A stretch of 64,000 nt of DNA from Prorocentrum cordatum (GCA_963575745.1 CAUYUJ010020540.1:86001-150000), one strand, 5' to 3'; positions 40,001 through 51,171 are shown, numbered from the stretch's first letter. Numbers and translations are program-made. Notes: generated by a model not told the origin, from the sequence alone.

Positions 40001-43000
40001 AGCAGAAGGCGGTGGTCGCCCTGGTCGTGGGCCAGGTGGAGGCCATCGTGGCATACGAGGAAGATCTGCGCAGCGGAAAAGCCCCAAGCCGGTGGAGCAG
40101 ATGGCTCTCCTGTTGCACGGGGAGGGCGGGACGGGGAAGACGGAGGTGGTGAAACTGCTGCGGCGTCTGTTCGCCGAGGTGTTCGGCAAGGGATCGGAGA
40201 TCGCCGTGGCCTCGTCGAACAGCGCTGCGCGCGTCATCGGGGGGGTGACGATCCACAGCGGCTTCGGGCTGAGCGGGCAGCAGGCCTTGACCATCGCTAG
40301 GCTCTCCGGGCAGAAAGTCGAGGATGATTTCGAGGACCGCATGAACGCTCTCAAGGCCGTCATCGTGGAGGAGGTGTCCATGGTGCCGCCTGCGCTTCTC
40401 GGCGCTGCATCGTTTCGCATGTGCAAAGCCCGGAAGGCGACGCACAATTGCGACGTGGACCTGTACATGGAGCGGGGGCACATGTTCGGGAAGGCTCCGA
40501 TTGTCATGTTCCTGGGTGACTTTTATCAGCTGGGCCCTGTGAGCGGCAAAGGCAAGAGGTCTTCCCTGCTGCAGCGTGAGGCACCCGACCAGTGGTTCAC
40601 GTCCGCAATGGGCAGTCGATATTCTTGGACGGCGTGACCCACGCGATGTTTCTGTACGAGACGCACCGCTTCAAGGACAGGCTCGTTACTCCGCACGCGC
40701 CCTGCCCTTTCATGCCGGGGTTCTTGAAGACCATGAGGTAGGGCAAGAAGTTCACGGCCGAGCAGAAAAGGGTGGTGCAAGGGTGGGTGGTCCGACCCGG
40801 TAAGAACGACAAGCGGCTGCAGGACCCCGCTGTCAAAGACGGGTTCGAGATGGGCATCGCCTGGGAGGCCGTGCACAGGCAGATGCAGTATCGGGCCGTG
40901 CGAGAGGCAGGGAGAAGGGGCAGATGCTGCTGTACGTACAGGCCGTGGACTTGCCCCCAGCCCCCACGGCCTTCGGTGAGGAGCATTACAAGGCCATGCT
41001 GCAGGTGCCGAACGTGAACAACACTGGTCACCTCATCGGCTTGTGCCCGCTGTACATCGGCATGCGTGTGCGGCTGACCGTGAAGTTGTCGGCGAAGCAC
41101 CAGATCGTCCAGGACGCCGTGGGGGTAGTCAAGGACGTGCGGTTCCACCCGCGAGAGTTCGAGACGCCGGGCGCGGATTGGCGCGAAAAGAAGCCTCACG
41201 ACGCCCTCCGGCTCGGTTATTATCGATGCACACGTTTGCCTCGCGGTGTCCTCGTCAAGTTTGATGACTTCACGGAGGACCTAGGGTTCGGAGCAGGGGT
41301 CGTGCAGATCGCGCCGCACAGGGCGTCCTGGGAGTGGAACCATCACTACGACGACGATGGCGAGCGAAAGCTTCGGAAGGTGAAGGTTACGAGGTACCAT
41401 ATCCCGTTGCTGCCAGAGAAAGTTCGCACCGTGCAGACTGCGCAGGGCCTGGGTATGGATGCGGCCACCATGGTGCTCCAGAAGCCCATGAACATGGGCG
41501 CCGATGACTGGTGGCTGCACCTGTACGTCATGCTCAGTCGCGTTCGCGTGGCCCATCGCGTCCTCGTCTACCACCTGCCGCCCTGGGAAATCCTGCAGCG
41601 GGGCCCGCCCCAGTACGTCCGCGAGGGGGTCCAACGCTTCGAAAGCAGGATTTTCAAAGCGAGTTACGAAATCGCCAAGCAGAGGGCGCAGGAGTACGGC
41701 TGGGACGTGGGGGGTGGGCCCGCGGGACGGGGCAACCCGGAGTCGAGCTCGGCGCCCGCGCCGCCGACGGTGCCTCGGGCGTCGCCGCCAGGCCCGCCTC
41801 GCGCCGTGGGGAGCTCAGCGGGCGTCGGTGACGAGGTGGGCGACGACGACGACGACGACGACGCCACTGGATCAGCGCCTTCGGACGGGGAGGTGGCCCC
41901 TGCTGCGTCTGTGCAGACGCCTCTGCCCTCGCACGCGCTGCGCCCGGGCCAGGCTCTGACGGTGCCACCGGCATACATTGCGCCCGACGCAGGGCCTGCG
42001 GGGCGGGGCAGGGGCCGCGGCCGCGGCGGCGACGCGACGGCGACCGCAGATGCGGCGGCGGCACCGTCCACTGGGAGCGCTGCTTCGCGGGGGCGTGGGC
42101 GCGGGGGGGCCGGCCGCGGCGCCGGTAGGGGCACCGTCGTGCCGAGGGATCTTTGGGGGGAAATGTTTCGCACGGCGGCGACTGTTGGCGATTGTGCAGA
42201 GCCGCCAGAGCTGCGCCCGCTGGACCGGGATCTGTGCATGGCAGCTTACGGCGTGTCCCAGGAGGAGGTCACCAGGGAGCTGCAGTGGCACTGCGGCCGC
42301 GGCTCTTGCGTGGGCATCGCAAACCTCGGCAATACTTGCTTCGTGAGCTCAGTCGCGCAGGTGCTGCTGCGCCTGGCTCCCTTCCGTCGGCTTCTCCACG
42401 AGCACGGCCGGTGCCCTCGGGGTGCAGACTCTTGCGCGGCGTGCGCGCTCGGAGCTCAGGCCGCGGCTCTCTCTGTCCAGGGGGTCGACGCCGTCGCGCC
42501 ACTCGCGATAGCCGCGCGCAAGGGGCTCTTTGGTGAGCGAGAATTTGCAGAATTCGATCAGCAAGGGAGACCGAAGCAATGCGACGCGTCAGAGTTCTTC
42601 CTGGCCGCCCTCCATGCCGTAACCGCGGCCGAACACCCCGTTTGCACCGCAGGGGGGGCTCACGGGCAGCGCAGTGTGCTCCAGCAGCACGTCTGCGGCA
42701 TTGCGTTTCGGCAGCGGAGGCGATGCGCCGCGTGCACAGCAAGTTCGGACAAGGGGGACATTAAGACGTTTCTCAAGGTGGTGCCTTCCGAATTGCTCGG
42801 CCCCGACTACCCGGGGCCGTGCGATCTGGAGGAGTTGATCCGGCTGGAATTAAGGCATGTCGGTGAGCCAGGGCAAGGATGTCCGGCGCACGCTCACCTC
42901 GATGATGCTCAGAGGGCGGCGGCCGGGTCTGTCAAGGCATCAGGGTATATACAGGCAATCGCTGGGAGCGGTCGCCGCCCGTGCTCTTCGTGATCGTGCA

Positions 43001-44438
43001 GCGGGTGATAGGCGAGTGGTACGACAGACGCCCTGTGCGCTTTCCTCAGATTCTGCGGCCTGTGGATTCCGAGTGCGAGTGCGATTTCTCGGGGGTCGTG
43101 GTGCACCAGGGCGAAAGCGCGACGAGCGGACACTACTATGCGTATGCATCCGTGGGCGTGAACGAATACGCCAAATTCGACGACAGTACTGTCCACCTCC
43201 AGACTTGGGCGCAGATCGCCAGAAACCCCCAGGTGCACATGGGCGCGTATGTGTTTGCGTATGTGCGCAGGGCGGGTCCGCGGGGCGGAGGCGGCGGGCG
43301 CGCGGCGGCGGGGTCTGCGGGGGGCGCCGGCGGCAGCGCTGGTGCGGGGCCGTCTGGTGCGCCGCCGGCTCCGCCGACTGCGCCTCTCGGGCATGCAGGC
43401 GGGCGCGCGGCGGGGTCTGCGGGGAGCGGCGATGGCGGCGGCGGCGCTGCTTCCATCACGTCTGCCGCGCCGTCTGCGCCGCCGAGTGCGCCCGCCGGGC
43501 AGCAGGCGTCGGGTGGCGAGCCACCGGGCAAGCGGCGTCGGGCGGGTGGCGGGAATCCTGGCGCTGGCGACGGGGACCCCGGCGCTTCGGGGCAGCCGCA
43601 GCCGCCGTTGCGCAGGGGCAAGAAGCGCGGGCTGTCCCCGCCTGCTCTGGGCAGCACGGGCGGCGAGGACGACGACGCTGGCAGGGCCTCGGGCGTCCCG
43701 TCCGCGGGCCCGGCTCCTGCCGCGGTCGAGCCAGGCGTGGGGGCGCCGCCTGCCGACCGCGAGTGGCATCGCTTTACGCCGAAGACGATCGATGAAAGGA
43801 AATGTTTGGCTCGTACTTGGGGGGATGGAGTGGGTGCGCAGTGCCGCAGTTTCCCCGCGGAGGGATGCGGCGTGTTCTGCAAGAGGCACTTCGGCCATCA
43901 AGGGGCAAAGGGGTGGCATGGGCGCGTGGACGGGGCAATCCCGGAGGCAAAGTTGAAGGAGTTCCAGGAGCGAGCGGCGCGCAGTGCGTCGGGCGCTGTT
44001 TCTGCGCCGGTGGTTCCAGCGGCGGGGACCCTGCCCGAGGCTTCGCCCGCGGCTGCGCCTCCAGAGGTGTTCGCCCAGGGCGGCTTCGAGAGTGCGCGAG
44101 AGGCCGCCGCGTCCGAGGGTGCTGGGGATGCTGGCGCGCACTGTGGGGCTTCGGCCCCGTCAGTGGGCGGTGGAGGCGGGGCGACGACGAGGATTGTGGC
44201 TGGCGTTGTCGTTCGTGTGGGCGCCGTCGCTGGCACGGCGTCCACCGAACCGCCGCGCCCTCAAGCGCGCCCGCGCATCGCCACAATCGGGATTCCGGAC
44301 GTGGAGGCTCACGAGAAGGCGCAGCAGGCGAGGGAGGCGGAGACCGCGCGCAGGCGACGCGAAGAGGGCGAACGGGGCCGCGTGACAGACAGGACAGGCG
44401 TAGACCTACCCCGCTCTGATCCACGCAGGTTGGGATGA
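27860..44438 (+). pseudogene. Broken right-arm copy of the giant Helitron-USP gene
   Basis: Collinear with the left-arm gene but needing frame changes. Against the left copy I place a 2 nt insertion near 28206 and single-base losses near 29709, 33203, 33432, 39665, 39964, 40080, 40592, 40909 and 42928. Nonsense codons are TAG 32576-32578, TAA 33050-33052, TAG 39815-39817 and TAG 40739-40741. Despite this, HIH (36126-36134), the YxxxY pair (38136-38150), Walker A (40119-40142), USP Cys (42337-42339) and USP His (43131-43133) are all present. The longest open piece (33006-39998) still spans the DUF6570-like to two-tyrosine region. Several losses lie in short homopolymers, so base-calling errors could explain some, but not the stops. 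The C-terminal tail diverges from the left copy and lacks its LRRLRGG. Confidence 0.85.
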
Positions 44439-44713
44439 GATCGCCCCTCCATGGCCGCTTGCCAGGGCGTCCCTCATTGAGTGTGCGGGCGTGCGTTTGT
44501 GTATTCGTGTGTGTGTGTGTATGTGTGTCTGTGTGTCTTAGTGTGCGCGTGTATGTCCGCGTGTGCACTTGAGGCCCGCGCTCGCGCCTGCGACGCGGCG
44601 CGCTTCCTGAGGAAACGTGCATCCTTGTGTGTGCGTGTGTGTGTGTGTCTGTGTGCGAGCACGGCGCTGGCACCCCCGCCGCCCCCTTCCCCCTTCTCCC
44701 CCCCCATCTCTTC

Positions 44714-44796
44714 GGCGCTCCGCGAGGGCGGAGTGGCTGGAGTGGAGGGAGGGCCGGCCCCAACATGGGGCGGTGCCTCCCCCCTTCCGGAGCGCC
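44714..44796. repeat. 83 bp GC-rich hairpin island, right arm copy 1
   Basis: Starts ggcgctccgcgaggg and ends ccttccggagcgcc. The centre reads ccccaacatgggg. Inverted copy of the island at 5158-5239. Confidence 0.8.
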
Positions 44797-44994
44797 GGCG
44801 GGGTGGGCGGTGGCGCTTGGGGGCGGCTGGGGGGCGCGGGGGTAGAGTGCGCTGCTTAGTCGGGGAATGGGTCTGTCACCGCGTTGTCGTCTGTGCGTGG
44901 TTAGCCGCGGGTGTTCGCGATTGCGTCTGTGTGTGCGCTTGTGTGTGTGTGTGTGTTTGTGGTGGTGGTGGTGTGGGGTGCTCGCGCGTGTCTC

Positions 44995-45043
<49 letters not shown>

Positions 45044-45308
45044 ACCGTGTGTGCGTGTGCGCGTGCGTGTCTGGGTGCTCGCGCGTGTGTGTGCGTGTGT
45101 GTGTAAAAGTTTGCGTGTGTTTATGTCTGTGTGTCTGTGTGGCTGCATGTCCTCAAGCTCCTCAAGCTGTGTGTCAGATTTGTGGCTGCATGTGTCTGTG
45201 TGTCTTTCAGGCTGCATGTGTGGCTGCATGTGTCTGTGTGTCTGTGTGGGTTCTTGTGTATATATGTGTGTTTGCGTGTGCGCGTTTGCGCGTGTGTGTG
45301 TGGACCTT

Positions 45309-45349
<41 letters not shown>

Positions 45350-45563
45350 GTGTGCATGTGTGTATGTGCGCATGTGTGTGGAGCATGCTGGCGTACGTGT
45401 GTGCTCCTGTGTGCTAGTCTGTGTGTGTGTGCGTGTGCTTGCTTGTGTGATATCCTCTTTGCCATCCTGTTCGTTGTTCGTCTGCGCATGTGCGTGTGCG
45501 CGTGCGTGCGCGCGGTGCTGCCGCCGTCCGCGCGCCCCCCACCCCTCCCCCTCCCCCCCCTCT

Positions 45564-45645
45564 GGCGCTCCGCGAGGGCGGAGTGGTTGGAGCGGAGGGA
45601 GGGCCGGCCCCAAAATGGGGCGGTGCCTCCCCCCTCCGGAGCGCC
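45564..45645. repeat. 82 bp GC-rich hairpin island, right arm copy 2
   Basis: Starts ggcgctccgcgaggg and ends ccctccggagcgcc. The centre is ccccaaaatgggg, the exact complement of the left-arm centre. Confidence 0.85.
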
Positions 45646-46148
45646 GGCGGGGAGGGCGGGGGTGCGTGGGGGCGGCAGGGGAGCGCGGGGGGGGGGGGCC
45701 GAGTTGGCTGCAGTGCGTGCGTCATCGTGTGGTCGTCAGTGCGTAGGTTTCCATGGATGCTTGCGTGTGCGTCTGTGTGCGTGGGTTGTGCGTGCGCGAG
45801 TGTGTGTGTGTGTGCGTGTGTGCGTGTGGGTGTTTGTGTGTGCCCCCGTGTGTCTATGTGCTTGTGTGATCCGTGTGAGTGTGCGCGTCCCTGTGTGTAT
45901 GTGAGATGTGCTGTGTGTTCGTGTGTGCGCGTTTGCGCGTGTGTGTCGCCCTTTGCGCGTGGATGTGTTGCGTGTGCGTGTGTGTGTGAGTGTGTGCGTG
46001 TGTGTGTGTGTGCGTGTGTGTGTGTGGAACATGCTGGCGTATGTGTGCGTTCTTGTGTATGTATATGTGTTTGTATGTGTGTGTGTGTGTGTGTGTGTTC
46101 GTGTGTGCGTGCTTATGTGCGTGTGCTCGTTTGTGTGAGTGCCTCTTT

Positions 46149-46174
46149 GCTATCCGGGTTTTGGACGCTACCAA
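46149..46174 (+). repeat. 25 bp boundary motif at right outer end
   Basis: ctatccgggttttggacgct plus accaa. The inverted counterpart is at 4660-4688, the left outer end. Other copies lie near 74-102 and 3527-3558 (inverted) and near 46449-46475, 49843-49870, 52298-52323 and 53584-53610 (direct). Many junctions between repeat types coincide with it. Confidence 0.7.
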
Positions 46175-46445
46175 TGGACGCTTACAAGTTTTGAGAAAGC
46201 AGATTTTTTGCACCTGTAAACGAGTATGAGGGCCTCTCTGTCTTAATATGAGCTCTGTAGGCGCACTTTTACTATCAAAACACTTGGCGCAACCATCTTC
46301 GTACCGACATGAAAAAAATCATGTTTTCTCTTTTTCGAGAAGTGCTTCCAGAAACCCTCTATTTTGATGCTGAGCACTCCTACGCGTGCTAGAGCTCTAC
46401 GAGGTTCCCGGTGGTAACCAGGTTGACGGTTCACCGCCGGCGCCA
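46175..46445 (-). repeat. ~350 bp dispersed module, inverted copy
   Basis: Reverse complement of the module at 3183-3560: the same hairpin-family copy (46391-46445), cttctggaagc, the tttttttcatg region, gttttgatagtaaaagtgc and aggccctcat. It follows directly on the right arm. Confidence 0.7.
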
Positions 46446-46574
46446 GTCGCTCTCCGGGTGTTGGACGCTAACAATTGTGCTTTCGATGTTCTCTGTTTAA
46501 GTCGAGCTAGAAAGCTCCACGAGCTTCCGGCGGTAACCAAGCTTGGTGATTTAGCTCGTAGAGCTCTTCGGATG

Positions 46575-47130
46575 AGCTGAGGAATTCGGGCGCAGGGTGG
46601 AGCTAGTTGGCCAGCCGACCTTAAGAGATAATGTGACGACTTGGGGTCGGTTTTTTCTATCCTTGCCTAAAATTTAAAATTTGTTGTAAGAACAGGCATC
46701 TCTCCCACCTGTAGCAGGTTGTGCCGCGTTTGCCAGTTAAGATTTTAGGTCCGTACTTGCAATATTACTGTCAATGAAGGGAATCGTCGGTCATTTCCAG
46801 TCATCTTGGCACGCGTTGACGGTTTTCTGAATTTCACTAGAGAAACAAAGGCAGCTAAAGAGATGATACTTACAGGAAATAATTCAAAATTATCAGACGC
46901 GTTCGTCTGTCCCATCAAGGGGTCTGAACTCACTCTGCCAGTCGAGCTAGATTCACAAAACTATCTGTATTATACGAATAATTTTAACGAGTGCTTTAGG
47001 TTTCTCTTAACTCCAGATCTAGAGCTAAAGAGCTGGTGCGCATATGAATCGATCTAGTATACCCTGCCGCATTTTTTTCTCGCATCGAGGGGTCCGAACT
47101 CGGTCTGACACTCGAACAACTAGGTCACGA
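46575..47130 (+). repeat. Long direct repeat, first copy (partner 48925-49480)
   Basis: About 550 bp including gaattcgggcgcagggtgga, gacttggggtcggttttt, agaacaggcat, cacgcgttgacggttttc and tccgaactcggtctg. The same order recurs about 2.35 kb downstream with many substitutions. Parts are inverted relatives of the satellite at 540-2890. No gene is seen; the short frames are not conserved between copies. Confidence 0.65.
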
Positions 47131-48299
47131 AACGAATTTGGGAAATGTTTTTCTGCTCGATAAAGCTTTGTGCGAGTGCTCCGAACAGCGCCGCATGAGG
47201 AAAGAACTCTACGAGGCTCCCGGATCCCAGTACCGCTAGCGCCCAGTTTTTCTGTGTATTTTTCTTCGCGATATGTTATTAGGAAGCTCGACGAGTTCAC
47301 CGGCAGTTTACCGCTGGCGGTCAGTTCGCCGATCAGACCAAACGAGACAATGTGGCAGATTTAGATCGGATTTCCTAAGCTTCAAGAGATATTTCAGAAT
47401 TCATTGAGAAAGTAGATTTTTACGCCGAGCATTTTCACTTGTAGCGTCCCAAACACGAAGAGCGCAGAGATTTTTGGGGACAGGAAATCTTTTCTGGAGA
47501 GCTTTGGAAAGCTCACCTTGCCGGAAGCTCTCCCGGACCAGTTCCCGGGTCGCCGGAGGCGCTGGGAGGCCTGTAGAGCGACGGAAAGGAGCTTCTGGCG
47601 GGCACCACCTTCGTGCGGCTTCTAATCTTAAAACCTTAAGCTCTTAGCGACCTCTCCGGGAGGAGCTGAGCTCTCTAGAGCTTGTGTTACCGGACAACTA
47701 GGAGCAACCAACTTTATTTCGACATGAAAAAAATCAATGTTCACTTTTTCGCGCTGAGAAACTTCTCCTGCGATTCTGAGCTCTCTCACGCGCGGAAGGA
47801 GCTCTACGTTGCCGGCGTTGACCAGCTGATCACCGCCCGCGCCAGTCAAGAGTAATTCCGGCCAGCTCGAAAGCAAGTTGGCAAGAAAAATCTCGTCGGA
47901 CTTTTTCATGTCTTTTGGTCGGGTGAATTTTTTTCTCGAAATTCAACCTTTCGTTCGAGCCCTAGTATTTTCCCGTTATGTGTTCGATCTTATGACCACT
48001 CGCTGTCTTCATCTCTGCTCGATTGGGTATATTTCAATGCCAAAAAGCCGTCCAGGCGGGATCGGCCGTTTCAAGTCGTCTCGACAGATCGTTCGAGTTA
48101 TCTTGAGACTTGCTGCCAGTTTTCTCTACTTAACTCGGGCTGTAGGGAGGGCTACAGGTCTGGTAATCAAGAATCGATTTATAGACATCAGGGGCGCTTG
48201 CCTGTGGAATCCAAAGCTCGGAACTCGGTCTCCTGCCCGCGCTAGGTCCGCGAAACAATTTGTGTTCGAGTCATCTTGATCCTATCGGTCTTCTGCGCT
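47131..48299. repeat. Decayed repeat field, inverted relatives of the left satellite
   Basis: Contains degenerate hairpin-family copies near 47200-47240, 47283-47330 and 47798-47848. The stretch 47875-48140 is a reverse-complement relative of the block at 1461-1702 and its satellite neighbours (ttggcaagaaaaatctcg, caaaaagccgtcc, aactcgggctgtag). No coding signal is seen. Confidence 0.55.
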
Positions 48300-48302
48300 C
48301 AA

Positions 48303-48545
48303 CTAGCGCCGGCGGTGAACCGTCAACCTGGTACCGCCAGGACCTCGTAGAGCTCTCAGCACGCGTAAGAATGCTCATCAAAAGAGAGGGCTTCTGGAAA
48401 CATTTCTCGAAAAGGAGAAAACATGTTTTTTTCATATAGATGAAGTTGGTTTCGCCAAGTGTTTTGATAGCAAAAGTGCATCTAAAAAGCTCATATTATG
48501 GAGGCCCTCATAGTCGTCTACAGGTGCGAAAAATTTGCTTTTCAG
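48303..48545 (+). repeat. ~350 bp dispersed module, direct copy with hairpin
   Basis: Same element as 3183-3560 in the same orientation: hairpin copy at 48303-48355, then gagggcttctggaaacatt, tttttttcata, caagtgttttgatagc and aggccctcatagtcg. It is the only clearly plus-oriented hairpin copy to the right of the inverted repeat. Confidence 0.7.
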
Positions 48546-48924
48546 AGATCTAGACTCGGTCTGATACTCGAGCTAGGTTCACGAAATTTTTCGAGGCATC
48601 TTGAGAGGCGCTGACGATTTTCGTAGCTCGGGCTGTAGAGAGCTTCTGAGCTGGTACGGACAGAAAACGACCCAGAAGCATCAGGGGCGTTCGGCTGTTG
48701 CATGGAGAGGTTTGCAATCGCTCGGGCTGAAGAATTATTTATTCTCTGCATTTTTTTTCGATTTTATACATGGTCAGGAAGCTCCAGGAGTCCCCAGCAG
48801 TAAGCAAGGTTGACGGTTTACCCCTGGCGCCCCGTATTTCTAGATAATATGTCCAATTTACATTTCCCCGGAGAGCACTCACTCTGAGAGCTAGAGAGTT
48901 TTATACCTCGTAGAGCTCTTCGGC
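48546..48924. repeat. Decayed satellite with an inverted hairpin-family copy
   Basis: No gene is seen. Satellite words (gactcggtctgatactcgag, gtagctcgggctgtagagag) run up to a degenerate minus-oriented hairpin copy at about 48778-48835. Confidence 0.5.
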
Positions 48925-49480
48925 AAGATGATCTAAGACGAATTCGGGCGCAGGGTGGAGCTGGCCGGCCTGACCTTAAGAGACAATGTGACGACTTGGG
49001 GTCGGTTTTTCTATCTTGGTGTAAAATTTGAAAGTTTGTTTCAAGAACAGGTATTTTTCTCACCTGTAGCGGTTATGTGTCTGCCAAGTAATTTTTGAGT
49101 TCTGTAGCTGGAGTATTACGATCAAAAGACTTGAGGGAACCGTCGGCCGTTGCGATTCATCTTCACACGCGTTGGCGATTTTCCGCACTTAAATCGAGAT
49201 TAGGACAGTTACAGAGCTGATACTTACAGAAACCAATCCAGAATGATCAGGCGTATTCGTCTGTTCCATCGAGAGGTCTGAACTCGGACTGTCAGTCGAG
49301 CTAGATCGAAATTATTCGTATTATACGAGTCATTTTGACGAGTGTTGTCGGTGTCCCTTAACTCAAGATCTAGAAGAGCTACAGAGCAGGTACGCATATA
49401 AACGGATCCAGTCACCTGGCGCGTTTTTTTCTCATCGAGAGGTCCGAACTCGGTCTGGCACTCGAGCTAGGTTCACGAAG
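48925..49480 (+). repeat. Long direct repeat, second copy (partner 46575-47130)
   Basis: Repeats the order of blocks at 46575-47130: gaattcgggcgcagggtgga, gacttggggtcggttttt, caagaacaggt, cacgcgttggcgattttc, gaggtctgaactcgg and ttttttctcatcgagaggtc. Together they define a ~2.35 kb higher-order period on the right flank. Confidence 0.65.
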
Positions 49481-49559
49481 CGAAGATGCAATATGAAAAA
49501 AATATATTTGTCGGCCTTTTTCTTCACGCTTGAGAAAGCTTTTTTCGTGTGTTCCGAGC

Positions 49560-49870
49560 AGCGCCGCGAGAGAACAGAGCTCTACGAGGCTCCCGGCAGT
49601 TATCTGGTTGACGGTTCACTGCCGGGTCCCAGTATTAGAAGCCGGACAGCGGTGGTGCCTTCCAGGAGCTCCTCCACGGCGGTCCAGAGTCCGCGCAGGG
49701 GTTCGTTGCGTTCCAGAGAGCGTCCAGGCGTGCCTGCACGAGTGCAAGCATGCAAGGAAGCGTGCCTGGCAGCGCTTCAGAAGGGCTTCAGGAGAGTCCC
49801 CCGCAGCCCCACAGGGAAGATTTCCTGCCCCCGAGAGTCTCTTCGCTTTCTGGGTTTTGGACGCTACCAA
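49560..49870 (+). repeat. Hairpin copy (inverted) plus GC-rich module and boundary motif
   Basis: An inverted hairpin-family copy (about 49575-49625) is followed by the GC-rich module (gaagccggacagcggtggtg ... gcgtgcctggcagcgcttcag) and the tttctgggttttggacgct motif. The same three parts in the same order occur at about 51935-52323. Confidence 0.65.
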
Positions 49871-49871
49871 T

Positions 49872-50088
49872 TTCATTGACGGTTGGAGTACACAGTCATT
49901 GTTTGTTGTGCTCATTGATTGTCGGAGGGCAGATTCATTGATTGTCGGAGCATATAGTCATTGATTGTCAGAGTGCACACTTGCGGACAGGAGATTTAGC
50001 CCCGCCAGATTTCGATTCCCGTGGGTACACACTTCATTGACGGTCGGGGTACACAGTCATTGTTTGTCGGAGTACACACTCATTGATT
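49872..50088 (+). repeat. ~28-30 bp minisatellite
   Basis: Units of the form tcattgattgtcggagtaca, with variants, recur about eight times (cattgacggttggagtac, cattgattgtcggagcata and similar), interrupted by a unique stretch at about 49980-50030. The array abuts the 5' side of the frame with CGTQTD motifs. Confidence 0.7.
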
Positions 50089-51171
50089 GCCGCGAGACAA
50101 GAGCTCTACAAGTATCGTACTCAACTGTCCGTCTTGTTATTGCCTGTGCTTTGCTTTCTTCTTGTTGAGCGAATCCACGTTTCATATACGGAGTTTGTTT
50201 CATCTGAATTGTCAGGCACGGAATTTGTTGCTTCATTTTGGACAGATACGGCGTTGTTTACTTCCGAGTTTCTCGCTGCTCGTTTGTATACGCTCGAAGT
50301 GTGTGTTAGTGATTTATATTGCCGTGTTCGCCCTTCGTACGGAGGTGAGTCTCGCCTGCGTGAGCGAGACCAGCTGTATGGGCATGGTGTTAAAGTATCT
50401 CAATCGAAACTGCGCCGCCTGCGGGCGAAACGTATCAGGTATCGTTTGTGGTCCACGGCTCGGGGGCCAGATTCGTCGTGCCTTGTTCGCGCGGGTATTT
50501 GCGCGCCCAGATATTATCGGAATTTCTGCTCGGACGATTCTGAGGAAGAGGAATGGTTTGAGCACACTTGTGGAACACAGACTGATATGAATGCTGTTGA
50601 ATTGGCTGGCAATTCTTTGTGTTCGCAGTGTTCCGATTGTGGGACTCAGACAGATCCCTGTGTTCACATTGCGTGTGGGACTCAGACTGATCGTTGTGTT
50701 CTCTTTGTTGGTAAGGAGGAGAAGGAGGAGTGTCATCGAGTGCGCGTTGATCGGGGTGATGCTTCTCTCAGAATGAAGAGATATTGTTTTAAACGAGCGG
50801 AGGCTATCGAGAGCTCCAAGTTGCGCACTTCAGAATTGCATGTGACCAACGGGGGTGCGGTGGAGAGTACCGCAGTTTGGAGTTCAGTTGATGCAGTCGG
50901 GAGTTCCAGTGCAGTCGGGAGTTCAACAGTTCGGAGTGCAGTAGGAAGGTCCACAGTTCGGAGTTCCGCTGATGCAGTTGTTGATGCAGTTGGGAGTTCA
51001 ACAGCTGGGAGTTCTGCACTTGGGAGTACCGCGGTTTGGAGTTCAGCTGATGCAGTAGGGAGTTCCATGAATGGGAGTTCTGCAGATCGACCGAGTGAGA
51101 CACGCTCTGAGTGTCAAGCTGCCAGGGGACTGGGCCCTTGTCGGTGTCGATGTAAGTGCCCTTTCGCGTGA
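50083..51171 (+). CDS. Hypothetical protein with three CGTQTD motifs and Ser/Val/Ala repeats
   Basis: An open frame of 362 codons with no ATG at its start: codon 1 is TTG and the first internal Met directly follows the first GTQTD. It may be an exon or a truncated gene. Residues ~10-30 are hydrophobic, then there is a basic region (~105-122). Three CGTQTD motifs lie at 163-168, 186-191 and 198-203, with extra Cys residues between them. A 40-residue block (~205-245) is charged. The remainder is a degenerate repeat of ssavgsstv-like units from a gggagttc-based DNA array (about 50870-51080). TQT is the core of dynein light chain LC8-binding motifs, which often occur in clusters; this link is only a resemblance. 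A related frame continues past the stop (51071-51313). No family recognised. Confidence 0.45.
   Translation: MIAARQELYKYRTQLSVLLLPVLCFLLVERIHVSYTEFVSSELSGTEFVASFWTDTALFTSEFLAARLYTLEVCVSDLYCRVRPSYGGESRLRERDQLYGHGVKVSQSKLRRLRAKRIRYRLWSTARGPDSSCLVRAGICAPRYYRNFCSDDSEEEEWFEHTCGTQTDMNAVELAGNSLCSQCSDCGTQTDPCVHIACGTQTDRCVLFVGKEEKEECHRVRVDRGDASLRMKRYCFKRAEAIESSKLRTSELHVTNGGAVESTAVWSSVDAVGSSSAVGSSTVRSAVGRSTVRSSADAVVDAVGSSTAGSSALGSTAVWSSADAVGSSMNGSSADRPSETRSECQAARGLGPCRCRCKCPFA

Larger units (their letters stand above)
44470..46150. repeat. (GT)n-rich satellite downstream of the giant gene, right arm
   Basis: Mirror of the CA block at 4690-7090 but shorter (~1.7 kb), with two rather than three GC-rich islands. 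The inter-island phrase gagcatgctggcgtacgtgtg is the complement of the left-arm phrase. Open frames here are Cys-Val repeats and not genes. Confidence 0.85.
26735..46173 (+). mobile_element. Right arm of giant inverted repeat: Helitron-like element copy B
   Basis: Reverse complement of 4660-25240 with diverged sequence, in order: upstream hairpins, ORF1, giant gene, GT-rich tail with two 82-83 bp islands, and the boundary motif ctatccgggttttggacgct ending at about 46173. The giant gene is broken in this copy while ORF1 is open, the opposite of the left arm. Confidence 0.75.

Noticed and set aside
4660-46173. Pure assembly fold-back
   Set aside because: The arms differ by numerous substitutions, indels, island count and ORF integrity, so they are not the same molecule read twice. 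Misjoining of two real loci is still possible.
46140-46173. Canonical Helitron 3' end (hairpin plus CTRR) at the outer boundary
   Set aside because: ctatcc is suggestive, but no immediately preceding 16-20 bp hairpin is seen and the same motif recurs elsewhere, so the element end is left open.
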